Shown piece after piece: positions 1 to 12,675 of a DNA stretch of 64,000 nucleotides; the stretch's first letter is position 1; the number at the start of each line of letters is the position of its first letter. Origin of the DNA: Lethocerus indicus (lineage: Eukaryota > Arthropoda > Insecta > Hemiptera > Belostomatidae); contig JACDQD010000011.1 in NCBI GenBank assembly GCA_019843655.1, positions 11,822,604 through 11,886,603 on the forward strand, written 5' to 3'. A program made the position numbers and the translations under genes. The notes beneath the pieces were generated by a model. The model was not told the origin of the DNA. It ran no database searches and worked only from the letters and a program-made list of their open reading frames with translations.

Positions 1-603
1 CAGTACAATAGTGAATCAATTAACTGAGAACAGTGATAGTGCTAAAGGAATGTTCGATCGACCAACAGTCTTGGGCATAGGACTAAAATCAACGAGAGGA
101 CTCGGAAAAGCGTAATTGTAATAATATTATAAAGGGTTAAATTTAATGACTTGTTCGACTTTCGCAAATCTCATATTCTATTAATCAAAGCGAAGATTAT
201 TAAAACATGTTGCGCGGGTTAATATTTGTAGAGTGGGACAAATTAACTGTTACGCAATCGGTTCATTACATATTTCGTCGCATATTGCAAACTGCCTCTG
301 AAAACAATATCGGATTGAGTCGATTTCGAAGTTAAAATTTAATTAATTTGGCGAAAATTAATTTTACAAATAGCGAATATTGTCGAACGGACGATGTACA
401 ACTTGGACGGGGGCGAATTGTAAATCGGAGTATAACTTTCGATTATTTTGTCGAGTTCATCGTTCCGGGAGAATCAGCTGAGGCGGGAGCAGAAAAACGG
501 GAATGGATAGAGTGGACAGATGAGTGCGCAAGATGAACAGAGGCCGGGGTGAATTTAATTTTCTCCGGCCGGCGATACAAGAAAGGGACGGTCGAATAAA
601 ACC
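1..603. other. No recognised feature
   Basis: AT-rich sequence with only a short open frame (348-536) that matches nothing I recognise. It runs into the purine-rich tract that follows. Confidence 0.5.
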
Positions 604-718
604 GGAGGGGAGGGGAGAGGGGAGGGAGAGAGGGGAAGGAGGAGAGAGGGAGAGGGCGGGAGGGAGAGAGGGAGAGGGCGGGAGGGAGAGGGAGAAAGGG
701 AGAAAGGGAGAAAGGGGG
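604..718 (+). repeat. Purine-rich GGGAGA low-complexity tract
   Basis: About 115 bases of almost pure purine made of GGGAG, GGAGA and GAAAGGG units. It includes an internal near-duplicate unit (GGGAGAGAGGGAGAGGGCGG type) and three tandem GGGAGAAA units at the 3' end. Many GGG runs lie close together, so G-quadruplex or triplex formation is possible on this strand. Open frames crossing it on both strands are repeat-encoded and should not be called genes. Confidence 0.9.
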
Positions 719-2704
719 CCCCAATTTCCCTTTGGATTTGCGGTCAGAAAATCGGGTAAAACGGCTTCCAGGTCGGCGGCCAGAGCCGGGCAATTGATTC
801 CCCGGGAACGCCCTTAAGGAAGACTTTCAGACTCCGCCAACTGTATTACGACCGAAACAATGGCCGGTCATGTACCTTAGATTAATAAACATCGGTTGGA
901 ACATTAAAAAATATATTTTAATATTGAAAAGATTTTTTATTATAATATATATGTATAAATAAAGTTAATTTTTTAGTTTCCTATTAGATTCTCTCAGGTT
1001 GGCATGTGTGAAAGTTTTCCTCTCAGGACCCGAGACTCCCCCTCGGTTCCTCGCAAACTTCATCAATCTTAGTGTTTAATTGAAGCAATATCCCTCAGAC
1101 TGGTGACCTGTGGCGCTAAAGCGTCATCCGGAGGAGCGAATTGAGGTTGTCCAACCGCGCTAGTAGATTAAGCAAACGCCTCCACTCCGGGTACAGAGAT
1201 AGGGTGTAGCATCACGTGAACCTATTCGTTCAGTGTGGCCCTACGGACCCTCCCGGCGGGAGCTCAATATTCAAAGATCGTGCTCGAATTAATTTTTACC
1301 TTTATACAGGGACCGGCCGGGTGAAAGGGCGGATGAGCGAGCAAAAAGGAAACCGAAAAAAAAGCAGCCGACACACGGGACGACGAATTTCATTACTTAC
1401 CCCAACCCCCGTTCGCTTTACACACGGGCCCTGGGAAAGGGGAGACAATTAAAAGTTTATGAAATGCTCATTCTGTACGCTTAGCGAAAATAAAGCTTTT
1501 GTTATATCGCATTTTATATTTTTTTTATGGATGGTCCCGTCCAGGGGGGGGGTGTCGGTCATTTGTCTTTTAATATTCGCGCCCGTTCCCCTCCGAAATG
1601 AATTCCGTAACTGAGTTTTTTTTCTTTCCGTTTTTTCTCTCGATTTTATATATTACGGGCCGCGATATGCGAGGACTTTCAAATATAAATTAGAATTCAA
1701 TTAGGGCTCGGAGCGCGGATACATTCGCCGGAAAATGGACCGAAAAACTGTGAGATTTGAAGAAGTTTTCAACTGACAAATTTCCCCCCCCGCGTACTTA
1801 CACAGCAGGGAATATTTTGTAATTAACAAGCGACGAGTTAAACGGGAGTAATTTAAAGTTTCTTTAAATGTTCACCGCTGTGAATACGTGTGCGTGTGAC
1901 AGAGTTTGAAGCGAGTTTAAAACTATGCTCTCGAATTTTTAATTTAGATACTTTCCCGCTTAATTAATTTAGTCGTTTGTACATAAATTATTCCCTTTTC
2001 CAGTATCAGCGTTGTAATTTAAGTTTAGTCAGATGGTAATTTGCACATTGTCTATTGTATCCTATTTATATTTAATGAAAAATAGAGTATTTGTAATTTG
2101 TTTAGGTTAGTTGTTAAAACAACCATGGCCAACTGGATTCGAATACCGATGGTGGATATTTGGAAATTGCAAACTTGAACTAGTAAACACCCTTATTGAG
2201 AGTCTGTTACGTACCGAATCGGATTAGTCATCAATGTATCTACAGTCGACCTTTGTATATTTTATTTTCAAATGGGAGACACCTAAAAACCAGGTGTTGG
2301 GGAGAGAGCCGGGTCCGAAAATCGATTATCGTTGGTTCTGTCGACACGCAAGGTTCTGGCCGACCGGGATTTGGATCATGGCCAGAATGCAAATTCGGAC
2401 ATCGGTGTCTGGACGCTTAAATATTCGGTCCGATCTTGTCGTCCGGACGTCCCGGACGCCGTCGCGACGCTCCACTTGCTGAGCACGGTAACCGGGCAGA
2501 TGTTAATGTTAATCTGCCCACTCGGGAGAGTGAGAGAGAGATAGACAGAGGTTCATTGCACCGGCACATTCGCTCATAGAAACAATTCGTTACTGAAGTA
2601 TTTAAGGCAGCCAACAGTCAGAAAGACGGTTACCCGAATAGGAAGAGCGATGGAAGCAAGGCGGATGACACCTGGAGGTTGTTCCGTTCGAAAAACTGAA
2701 TCCA
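719..2704. other. Non-coding stretch, nothing recognised
   Basis: No gene or known repeat family could be identified. Open frames are under 85 codons. A moderately GC-rich block at about 1010-1250 could be an old repeat end but has no feature I can name. Confidence 0.45.
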
Positions 2705-3300
2705 AAACGACAATCAACTTCCTATTGAAAATCAAGCGCGGTACCTGGGACTACTCTTAGACAGAAGACATGGAACCCACATACAAGACTGAAACGTACA
2801 GAAACGAAACGACGCTACAAATTATTACTAACACTCCTCGACTACAGATCAAAACTATCACTCTCGAACAGACTATTAATTTACAACTGCGTACTGAAAC
2901 CTATCTGGGCCTACGGAATCAAACTGTGGGGATCCACCAATCCTTGCAATCCGTAATCCTTCGTAAAATTACCAACGCCCCACCATATGTCTCTAACAGA
3001 ATAATTCACAATGACCTAAAAGTCCCATTCGTTGGAGAATTATTAGCAGCTTACCGGTATAAATCCTAACTATTCCAAACTATCCCTTCATTCCAATCCC
3101 TTAATTCGACAACTTTCCTCGCTTCACCTTCCCGAAAATCCCGTGCGTCGCTAAAGCGGAAATGGCCACGCGATTTCCTTACAACCTGAGTAAGGGCAGG
3201 AGCGGGAGTACCATCATTGGGTGGCTTCTCCTTCGAGGGTTCAGTGAGTGAGTGTTAAGTAAGAGCAGTGTCACTAGATACAATCTAAAAAAAAAAAAAT
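2705..3300 (+). pseudogene. Jockey-like retrotransposon fragment, ORF2 C-terminal part, copy 1
   Basis: Reading across frames, 2705-3110 gives a decayed version of the segment that follows the reverse transcriptase catalytic core in Jockey-clade elements. YLGLLLDRRHGTH matches YLGLHLDKRLTWNPHT-type text; LWGSTN, a RITNAPPYVSNR-like block and HNDLKVP follow. The same blocks occur in copies at 23.4 and 44.7 kb. Several stops and frameshifts are present. The 3' part has the ACCATCATTGGGTGG stretch also seen in copy 6, and an A-rich run near 3287 may be the tail. This copy is dead and 5' truncated, as is usual for non-LTR insertions. Confidence 0.75.
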
Positions 3301-5222
3301 TGTAGTGTCAGTGCACAATAATAACACAAATTGGTCACTTTGGCACGTCGCTTCACAGGAAAAGTGAAATAAGTGACGACGGGACAGTGCAAACAGGATG
3401 CCCCACAAGCGTCCTGAAGATTGCGAGCAGCCGAAGACCAATCCGGTGGAAGTTATTTGTTGAAAGCCCATGAAACCAATTTAATTGGCGTATAATTTCT
3501 CCCCCTACAGTAGTTGTCATTTTTAGAGGTCCTTCGGGGAGAATCGGAGAACGACTTTTAATCCCCCGGCATCAGAACTATGATCGATCAACAGTCGGTC
3601 GTGGGGGGTGAGATTGCATACGGGGCTTACAAAGACCCCGTAATCGGCTAGGAAACGATCCGTCCGATATCTCTCCCCACGGGACGGTCCAATAAATCGG
3701 AGGACGATTGACAATATCCTTTTCTGAGTCCGGTCCCCCTCCTCCTTCTATTTCCCCCAAGGCCCGATAAAGCCCCGCCGAACGGAGGTCTGTCTCCGAC
3801 CGCACCATCGCCACTCCCCGCGCTCATTTACCGGGCCCCATTCGTTTCTATTTAACCCCGCCCCGCCTCCGCCGCCCCATTTGGTTATATATTGGCGCGC
3901 GGCTCTAGTCTGCGCCACCAGTGGTAAACAACTCGAAGCCGAAATTTACGAAACAGCGCTGTTTGGCAGGGCCCCCGTGATAAAAGACGGGCGGAATTCA
4001 TGCCGTGGAGACGCCGTACTGGATGTTTTTCGAGAGTCCAATTTATTTTCGCCGGGGACGGGCCCGAATTTAATTCGGGAAAATCATCGGGGCCTTTTAA
4101 AATTTTGCGCGGGACCGAAGAAAGTGGACGGAAAAATAAGAAACTGAATACAGTTTTTATTTTCTCGACTCAGACTCCGTCCGAATGTTTTTTTCCCTTC
4201 GATAAATATTATTTTCGACACATTACTGCCCGGATGAGAAGTATTATTTCACACTCGATTTCAATGTCCCGCCCCAGTGCAAGTTTAAATGGGTGTTTGA
4301 CTGCGGCTCGGCGGTCGGCAGGGCCTGCGGTGGCCGCATTAATCCCCCGCCCCCGCATATTGCCAACACCCCCAGGGCCCAGTAAATATTAGTATTGACC
4401 CGAATGCAGTGCATAGAGTTAACAAAAAAAAAAGAAGAGAAAATCCCTATTTCGACGAATTTTATGCGCGCCTAAGCGAATTCCCTAGTGCAGTATTAAA
4501 TATAATTTATGAAAGTAATTTAATTAAAATGGTCCCGAACACGAACTATATTATTATTTTTATTATTAATGCGAGAAACAAGCGAGAGGAGACAGAAAAT
4601 TAAAAAAAAAACTACGATATTCCAATCCCTGGTAGACCAGCAAAACAGGTATTCCAACCATTTTTATTATTGCATTTTATAAAAACAGTATTGTTGTTTC
4701 ATGTATACAAAAGTAAAGGGCCGCGGGCCGGCGCGCATATATCAGAGATTTGCATATTGTGTACAATATCCTGCTTTTTAAGGAAAAATAAGGTAATTTT
4801 TATTTTAAACAATTGATATAATAGAGACGATTGATGTAAAAAAACAATCCGAAATGTACTTGTTCTATTCTGCTGTTGTTTTTTAGCCCCCATCAGTATT
4901 ATTCCGTACACTTAATGATGATTACTTATCCCATTACTCGTCGGCTGGGTTACAGTAAATGTAGGGATACATCGATATGGTATATTAATATCGTTCTTCG
5001 TTCTGAGCCTGGACGACAGAGGCCGATGTACCCGAGTTTGGAAACAATTGCTTTCACCGCCGGGACTTTGCAGCCCGCGGGTACAATGGGGGGCGCGGTT
5101 CACAATCGTCGACCGCCATTGTGCTCCACTGGAGGCGTTCGGGCCACGATTCCGCAACTGGACTAGCTCCCCTTCCAACAATGAGCTTCTGGCGGCCGTA
5201 TATCACACTGGCGGCGACGAGA
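3301..5222. other. Non-coding stretch, nothing recognised
   Basis: No recognised gene or repeat. The open frame at 4000-4392 (130 codons) has no motif I know and looks like chance. Confidence 0.45.
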
Positions 5223-5270
5223 GTAGGAGGAGGAGGAACAGGAGGAGGAGGAGGAGGAGGTGGAGGAGGG
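5223..5270 (+). repeat. (AGG)n microsatellite
   Basis: Imperfect AGG/GGA trinucleotide array. The reverse strand gives a polyproline frame (5054-5392, minus) that is an artefact of the repeat. Confidence 0.9.
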
Positions 5271-7418
5271 ATCGACGGCCAATAGTCAAACGCCCGTTTT
5301 ATTGCCCCCCCCCACGGTATAAAGTTCGGGGACCCGCAAAAGCACGCCCCCAACATAACCGCTCCACCTGGCACCCCCTCATTAGGGTCCAAAGCTGAGT
5401 CGGCGACCGGGCTCTTTCATCATCCCCGATAACAGCGCCTCCCTATTTTTCTTTCTATATTAATACATTTATAATTTAGCGCAAAAATAATATAAGAAAC
5501 ATACATAATGGCATTGGACAGCAGGATGGAGTTCCCGCGGGCACAGTTGTCTGCACACCACAAGTACATACAAGGCGCATATGTACGTCACCTTTATGGC
5601 GACACAATTCACCCAAAAACCAAAGTAGTCAAAACTAAAAACACAAACCAAAATGGTTGGTCCACGATGAATAAATTAATTGAGAAATAAAGTCCAGGCA
5701 GAAGCCCACAGAAGAGAATCAAAAAAACAAAGTAAAATGTCGCGAAATGAGAGATTTTAGAAAAGCTCAAAAAATGATCTAATTGCACTACGGTTCAAAA
5801 ATTTAAAACGTCTCTTACGTTCGCCCCACGTTTTTTATTGGCCGGGGTTTCATATTTGGGACATAATAAATAGCTAGTATAATAAAAATGACCTTTATCT
5901 TGACAGTGCCGAGGTTGGCCACGCGACCTGTGATTGCGACTGTTCAACGGCTCGGTATGTCATATCATTAACGGTGTCTTTGACATGGTGGAGAAAAGCC
6001 CGGGGCGACGGCCATTTGTCAAACATCAATCGGATTTTTACATTTGGGCCTTCAGAATTATTCGTGACTCAATACTATGAATAAAATAAATATTCTTTAT
6101 ATATTGAGAGTGAAAAAAACAAACTAACGGTAGATTATTCTTATAAATGATGGGTTCAAGACTTTGACTATATTTTTCTCAGATAGCTCTATGCTCGGAT
6201 ACCGAAATGGATAGTGATTTTCCTGGAATCTAATTTCCAATAAGCGGGGCTTCCCTTCCCCCAATTATTTTCCCTTCCAATATGTGCCCTACCTAGAAAT
6301 GTCCATTCCCTTATTTGCTCTACCGAGAACATGTAAATTAAATCGTGCGCTCTACCCGGATCGTTACGTTTAAAAATTTAACGTTTCCGATTAAACACGC
6401 TGGGCCAACAAACAAATACAACTTTTCATTCCATTAAAAAGAACATTTACATTTCAACCAACCAACCACAACCTATCTCTGTCAACAAACAGACGAAGTA
6501 ACAGCCATAAAACCCATCTAAACAATAAAAAACGATGGTTGCGTTTCATTGAAAACGAGATATACTTCTCTATAGTTAATATATTGCTTATTGTTGAATA
6601 TCCTATTCATTCTTTTATGGAATGGTCGATATGATGAATTATAGAATCCGTAGTCATTCCTGGGCAAGGCTGCTTGTTCACTGGTGATCTCTTGAGGCAT
6701 TTATTTCCGGACGAATTTTCGGGACGAAATTTCGATCATTCTGTGAATGCTTCGAATTCTTCCACGTCTAAACGGATTCCCGACATTGGCCGGATCATAA
6801 ATTTTGCTATTGCCCGAAATGGAGGGGGTCGCCTTTCAGTTTTCCATTTTAATAAAATTATATTGTACGTATAAGTTTAATGGTCGTATATAAAAGGTTG
6901 GGTCGTTGAGAAGAGCCTCTCTATATAAAAATTTGTTACGGCCAGAGCTCCAGTTTCAATATGCGACCGCCCCCGACGCCCAAATGAAAATTTCGATTTA
7001 CCATTCACTTATAAACCGGCTTTGGGCAATATAACTTTTAGATGGTTTCGTACTGTCATTGAGAAATTGAGGTTACCTCTGTGAAATAAGGTTCTTAGCT
7101 GACTGTATTATTAACTCGATCCTTACGATGAAGAGGAACAGGTCTCGAATAATTGGTGATGATATTGGGAGTCCTCAAGACTCTCCTTCTTATTATTCCC
7201 GGACGGATGTAGGAAAAGTTTTGGATGTAAAAACTGTATTTAAAATTCCTAACCACGACCTGATCAACCTTTAATATTCGGCTGTCGATTTTCGATGAGA
7301 AAATGGGCAGTGATCCTATAGAGTCCAATATCTTTGAGTGTTAATACCTTCGATAGTTTAAGCCGTTAAAATAATTAAACGCCAACGTGGTGAAACTGCG
7401 AAAAATGTAATTTTCAGC
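5271..7418. other. Non-coding stretch, nothing recognised
   Basis: AT-rich sequence without a recognisable gene or mobile element. Open frames are about 60-80 codons and carry no motif. Confidence 0.45.
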
Positions 7419-7486
7419 CCAAGCTACCGGTGGCTCAGTCTGTTGGCATAGCGTTGCAACTTCCACGAGGAGCTACCACAGACCGG
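7419..7486 (+). repeat. Possible tRNA-derived SINE head fragment
   Basis: The sequence reads GTGGCTCAGTCTGTTGGCAT followed by AGCGTTG, which resembles the A-box half of tRNA-derived SINEs. No convincing B box follows and no second copy was found in the window, so this is a tentative call. Confidence 0.25.
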
Positions 7487-9808
7487 TAAAAATAAATGAA
7501 CGATTGTCTCATTTATGCAAGTTTAATTAATAGATTTTACGGCATTTTAATCACTCATCAGTTTTAACCGCGTATGTGATATTATTCTCCTGATAAAACA
7601 ATCAGAGCCCGAAAATAAGCAATCATATAAGTGTCATAATTTTACTGTAGCATTCGAGCTAAAATGAGTAAAATAAGGGTCTTCTAGTGGCTTATTTGGT
7701 TGTGAACTTGTTTAGTGACTTCCGAATCTATACCCGTAACAAATATTTCTACAACGAAAATGTAAAATTTTTTAATTCTACATGTCTTTTTTGAAACCTT
7801 ATATTACTTCAATAATGCTAATAAATGATATCATAAAGTACAAATCGAATATCATATGTTAAGGGTGCGAGAGTCTTACTAAAGCTAAACCTAAGGGGGA
7901 GAGTGGGTGAATGCTCCAGAGCTTCGATAAAATTATTGCAAATTTCTAACTTTTCCCGCTTACTTTTTACGGCTTCCTAAAAATTCCCTCGCTCCCTATA
8001 AAAAGTGTATATCGGATATATAAAAATAAATAGGATAGCCGTGTCAACGTAAAACGTTCTGGCGGCCTTCTCTGCCCCCCCTCGTCTACTCCTTAACGGG
8101 AAACCGATGATCCGACCAACCCCCCCGCCCCTGCACGGCGATACATAAAACTTTATTCTGACGTTTCGCGGTAAATTACAAGAACCGCGGACAGCATAAA
8201 TACCCGGTTGTCGGACCCCGCGGGGTTGTTTATGATCATTGCCCGGCGGCGGAAGAGAGCTTCCCACCGGCGGGGCCCTTAAGGAACCGCCGTCCTTGGT
8301 CCCCAGGAACCCCGTGAAATATTTACTTGTGTATATCGTAACGGCCATTATATATGCCCTGCACCAGGTGTGAGATACGGCCACTCCGATTTAGTGTAGG
8401 GGCGGCGGCATTTTTTGGGTCGTCGACGGAAAAGGGGAGGAACAACCATAATTAATGTTGTCGAGATGGCTGAACGAAAATTCGTCCTTGTTACTCTCAA
8501 CTGAGATTTTTGTTCGGGAAAGAAACCAGGAAAAGTTTTTTCAGGAAAAGAGAATTACGCCCACAGGAGTGGGGTGACTTAAAGTCCGATCTTGGCGACG
8601 TGTTCGGAAAATATAAGCAACCAAAAGTCCTCGACAGGAAGCGAAGTGGAAGCATTATGCTGAGTCCGGGAGACGGTATTTCCTTTTTTACCACTCTTTA
8701 GTTTCATATTAATTTCACGTCGCCATTAAGTCATTAACAGTACAGAGTGCCCAGCCCAGAAGGCGCTGGTATAAAAAATACCCGGAAAAATACATTACGA
8801 ATTTCCCTCGCAATTAACCCACGATATTATCGGCACATATGTCAACTAATGGCTTAAACCTATTTGCAAATAATGGCTGACTGTGTTATTTCCATTAACA
8901 CCCTTAAAACTCGAGCTCAATGACCGAAGCGGTAATTTGAAGCTCGTAATTGAATTTATCGTTTGTATATGTATATTATTTTGTTCTTTTGTTTGACTCG
9001 ATTTGCGCTAAAAATGGAACTCGGAGCAAGGGCGATTATACGCAAACATCGTCCGAAAATTAAGTTACAACAGGCCCCTTTTTAATTGCGAATTTCGAAA
9101 TAAAATTTAAACCGTTTTTAATTAAACCGTCTATTATTGTACCGAAAAATACGTACCGCGCGACCTCCCCGAATGTTTTAACGTTGTTAACGAAGGTCGA
9201 CGAAAAGAGAAACGTAAATTGCGTTATTCTATTCGTGTAATAATTGTTTTACTACGTGCTGTACATTAGGAAAACTTTCACTTTCACCGACCAGACGAGA
9301 GAATTAATTTTTGAAAAAGTAAACCGATTTATGAGGGATGAAATTCTGAAATTTTTGATTTTCCTCAATCTTGAATCGAATCGCCACCCACAAGAACGCC
9401 TCATAAAATCACGTTATACTGTATATAAGTTTACATTAAAATAAGATTACATTTAAAAATAATTGTTATAATAGTAATAATTGTAATAGATCCGGTTAGT
9501 TCAATAAATTTCAAATATACATCATTACAACCTGTACAACACTAATAATCAGCAGGTACCTGTATACGATGATGGCATAGGCCTACATTTTTCATGAGGA
9601 GAAATTTCCCATAGAAACATTAAAATCGGGACCTTCAATACTGGGAATTTACGGTCCTGGCGTTCAATGTGCCGTCCAAGTGACAATCGTTGGAGGTTTC
9701 CCTATTTTTCATTCTGACTTCCTTTGAATAGCAATAAAAACACCTTTTTATTTCCCCCTTGATTCTATCTACCTTTGTAGATAGTGATAAGAGGGGAAGC
9801 AGAGGGTG
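7487..9808. other. Non-coding stretch, nothing recognised
   Basis: No gene recognised. The 135-codon minus-strand frame at 7977-8384 has no known motif and its composition fits a chance frame in a locally GC-rich patch. Confidence 0.45.
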
Positions 9809-9812
9809 AAAG

Positions 9813-9844
<32 letters not shown>

Positions 9845-9846
9845 AG
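9809..9846 (+). repeat. (GA)n microsatellite
   Basis: A GA dinucleotide run with a few GGGA interruptions at its 3' end. Confidence 0.9.
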
Positions 9847-9967
9847 TACGCAGCGCTATCTTCTTTCTGGAAGAAGGGACCACGGAGTTCACCGCGACCG
9901 CGTCGTGTCAATGTTATCTGTCCGGTTCAACCGGGGCCTTTCGCATTGAAGTGAAAAGAGGGCAAGG

Positions 9968-10017
9968 AAGAGGAGGAGGAGGAGATGGTGGAGAAGATGA
10001 GGAGGAGGAGGAGGAGG
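9968..10017 (+). repeat. (GGA)n microsatellite
   Basis: Two GGA-type trinucleotide arrays separated by a short interruption (GATGGTGGAGAAGATGA). Confidence 0.88.
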
Positions 10018-11714
10018 CCTTCTTTGTGAAAACGCCATTCAGCGATTGCTCCTCACCAATCCGCACCGGCGAGCGACAGATGAATTCTGAGAAATGATAA
10101 CTGTGGGTCGTACGGCCATACTTACAAAACGTCCGCCATATTTATATATTAACGTTGAGCCACAGTAGTCCCTCGATTAGTCCTCGAGATATAAAACATA
10201 ACTTAATAATCCCAGTATTTAAAATTAATTTGATTGAGGGAATATTACAGGGAGGTTTTGGGTAATGGTAAGACGTAACGTTTCTTCGATTATTTGACTT
10301 CACATTGCCAATGCTATAGAACGATATCGTATTGAGGCCCTTAACTGGAAACGGTCCGCCGTCTAATAGACGAGGGATCGGGCGAATTGATATAATCAAT
10401 ATGCGTACTCCCGGAATTGTTTCTTGTTCTCGCCGGGTATATGAGTCTGGTACGGTGCCAGGGCGATGGCTGTAATTGTTGGTAACAACACTGGGACCGG
10501 GTCCCCAATTTTCCGGCCGAAGAAACCCGGCTCCGATTTAGGCAGCCGGGCGTTTGGCAACGGTTTCCCGGCCGTTTGACAAATCTTCGAAGTTATACCA
10601 AAGATCGCTTCTAAATGCCGATCGTAAAGTGCGAAATTTAGTTGAAAAGGGGACGCGCGACAAATGCCCGGGGCTGACTTTAAACTCGAGAATCAATAAA
10701 ACACAGAATGACGACTTAAAAACAATTATCCAGCGTGGCATGTTAATTTTAAACATAGTTGCGGGGGTACTAGCTCAAACCTAGAGAAACTAAATTATAG
10801 CATTATGGTTGCATTTATGAATTATGCAAGTATTTGCAGTATGTTCGTTAAATTATGTAAAATACATTCAAAATCAAAATTTATTCGAACTCCATTCAAT
10901 TATCATTCATAATTATGTTTCTTGTAACAGTACGCACTTTTATGCTGAGGACGATGCAAAAGTACGAATAAAACATATTTCCGTTTATATATTTCTGTCT
11001 ATTTTATACATAAACTAACGGAGGTTACCCCCCGAATACAAAGATGGTAAACTTAGGTTGGATATCTATCATACGCCACCGTCAAGAGTCAAAGCGTACT
11101 GATAAATGGCTTGCACGATTACCGCCGGCCGACCCGTCTTTTATTTCGGAATAAATCTTCTGCGCGAGTCACCATTAATTTTTTCTCAAAGAACGCCCAC
11201 AGTATTTGATAATAGTTATTGGCGACTTAGCGCTATTTACTATCTCAATTGATTGTATCTCCCAATTGATGTCATATAAGAATGTCGGGTAATTTATGGC
11301 CCGCCGGTATATTTTTATTATGTTAAGTAGAAATTAAAGGACTTCAGGATATATTCTTTGCAATTGTATTTACAACAAGTATAAAAATTGTTTTGTTCAC
11401 GTTGTACTTTAGAGAAATAAATATTATTATTAATTACTGATTGTTACAGTGCGGCTGAATATCCATAGATTTGTATAGGAGCTTTGAGCCTGAGGGAGTT
11501 CAAATTCAAACCTCTGAGAGTATGGCTGCCCATAGGGCTCTAATCAACCTGTCTCCCCGTGCAATCAAGACCTGTTTAAGCTTGCACAGACGCTATCGGT
11601 AGGCGCTTTACCGTTCCCCGTTCAGCGGGAGTAAACGCTGACATCATAGGCCGGGACTACCTTCATAAATAAAAAAGTAGAACGTATAAATAAATCAGGT
11701 AAGTAGAAGCCAAT
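10018..11714. other. Non-coding stretch, nothing recognised
   Basis: AT-rich DNA without a recognised gene. The block at 11450-11640 has a distinct composition and may be an old repeat, but I could not assign it. Confidence 0.4.
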
Positions 11715-11840
11715 CATCGATATTAAAACATGGACATATCGAATAGAACCACCAAGGCATCCAAGATCGCTCGCATCCAAAGTCCTTTGAGCCATCCTTA
11801 ATGGTCTCCGGTGTTTCAGATCACACCGCTCTGTCATGAC
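11715..11840 (+). pseudogene. Jockey-like retrotransposon fragment, copy 2
   Basis: A short, eroded piece. CACCAAGGCATCC, ATCGCTCGCATCC, AAAGTCCTTTGAGCC and ATCCTTAATGGTCTCCGGTG line up in order with the segment after the LWGST motif in the copies at 23.5 and 44.9 kb. Small indels break the frame. The homology stops on both sides without a visible 3' tail. Confidence 0.6.
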
Positions 11841-12188
11841 CCATCCATTACCCATCCATTATTATTAAAAAATACTTCAGTATAGGTGACGAACAACTGA
11901 AAAGCGGTAGGTGTGAAGAAACGATCTGTGATTTTGTTGGCGAGTCGCCATATTTGACTCGAGCGGGCCGAAGCCGTTCAACCGAAATTAACGCGATATC
12001 CGCAAGCCCCCGCCTCCTGTAATTTGCGCCCTGAAAGAGCCGACATGAAACGTTTTCGGTTATTGAGGTCGGACCGGAGCTTATATAATTCCTGCCGGTA
12101 GGGTCCCACGCCATTAGTAAGTAAGTAAGTGCTCTCTAACTAATAGTGTTGCCCGCCGGTCGCAACAGTAAAGGTAAGCTACTTATAA

Positions 12189-12193
<5 letters not shown>

Positions 12194-12259
<66 letters not shown>

Positions 12260-12265
12260 TCTCTC
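12194..12265 (+). repeat. (CT)n microsatellite
   Basis: About 70 bases of nearly perfect CT dinucleotide. The 161-codon open frame at 12146-12631 owes its poly Leu-Ser stretch to this repeat and is not a credible gene. Confidence 0.95.
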
Positions 12266-12661
12266 GTTCATACACGAGCACGGCCTTTTGTTTCGAAGTC
12301 GAAACCCAAGGAGTGTCCCTACCAACCCCCGCCAACCCTTCACACAAGTGAGCTTTTCACCGAGTATAAATTCCGCCTCGAACGCTCCGCCTCTGGTTTC
12401 CCATTCAGGGGAAGATTAAACCAATTTAATCTTCGCAAGGCCGGCGGGATTGTATTGTTCTTCTCGAGTCCGGGGGAGAGCCTTTTTGAGGGACAGGAAA
12501 TCGTATTAGCGCTTACAGCATCGGACATATTGCGGAGCATGTTGCAAGGAAAAAAGGATCGGTTAACGCTGTTCGACGGTCATTTCAGCTTCGGTGTGAT
12601 AATAGAGCGCCAACCCCAATCGGGAACTTGACGAGAGGAAGGGGAAGCACCAGTACTAAAC

Positions 12662-12675
12662 ATTATTAAAACAAG
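12662..12675 (+). repeat. Target-site duplication, left, hairpin element A
   Basis: ATTATTAAAACAAG occurs here and again, identical over 14 bases, at 12887-12900. It exactly brackets element A. Confidence 0.85.

Noticed and set aside
5054..5392. Polyproline frame, minus strand
   Set aside because: Product of the AGG microsatellite.
12146..12631. 161-codon open frame
   Set aside because: A large part is a Leu-Ser run from the CT microsatellite; nothing recognisable remains.
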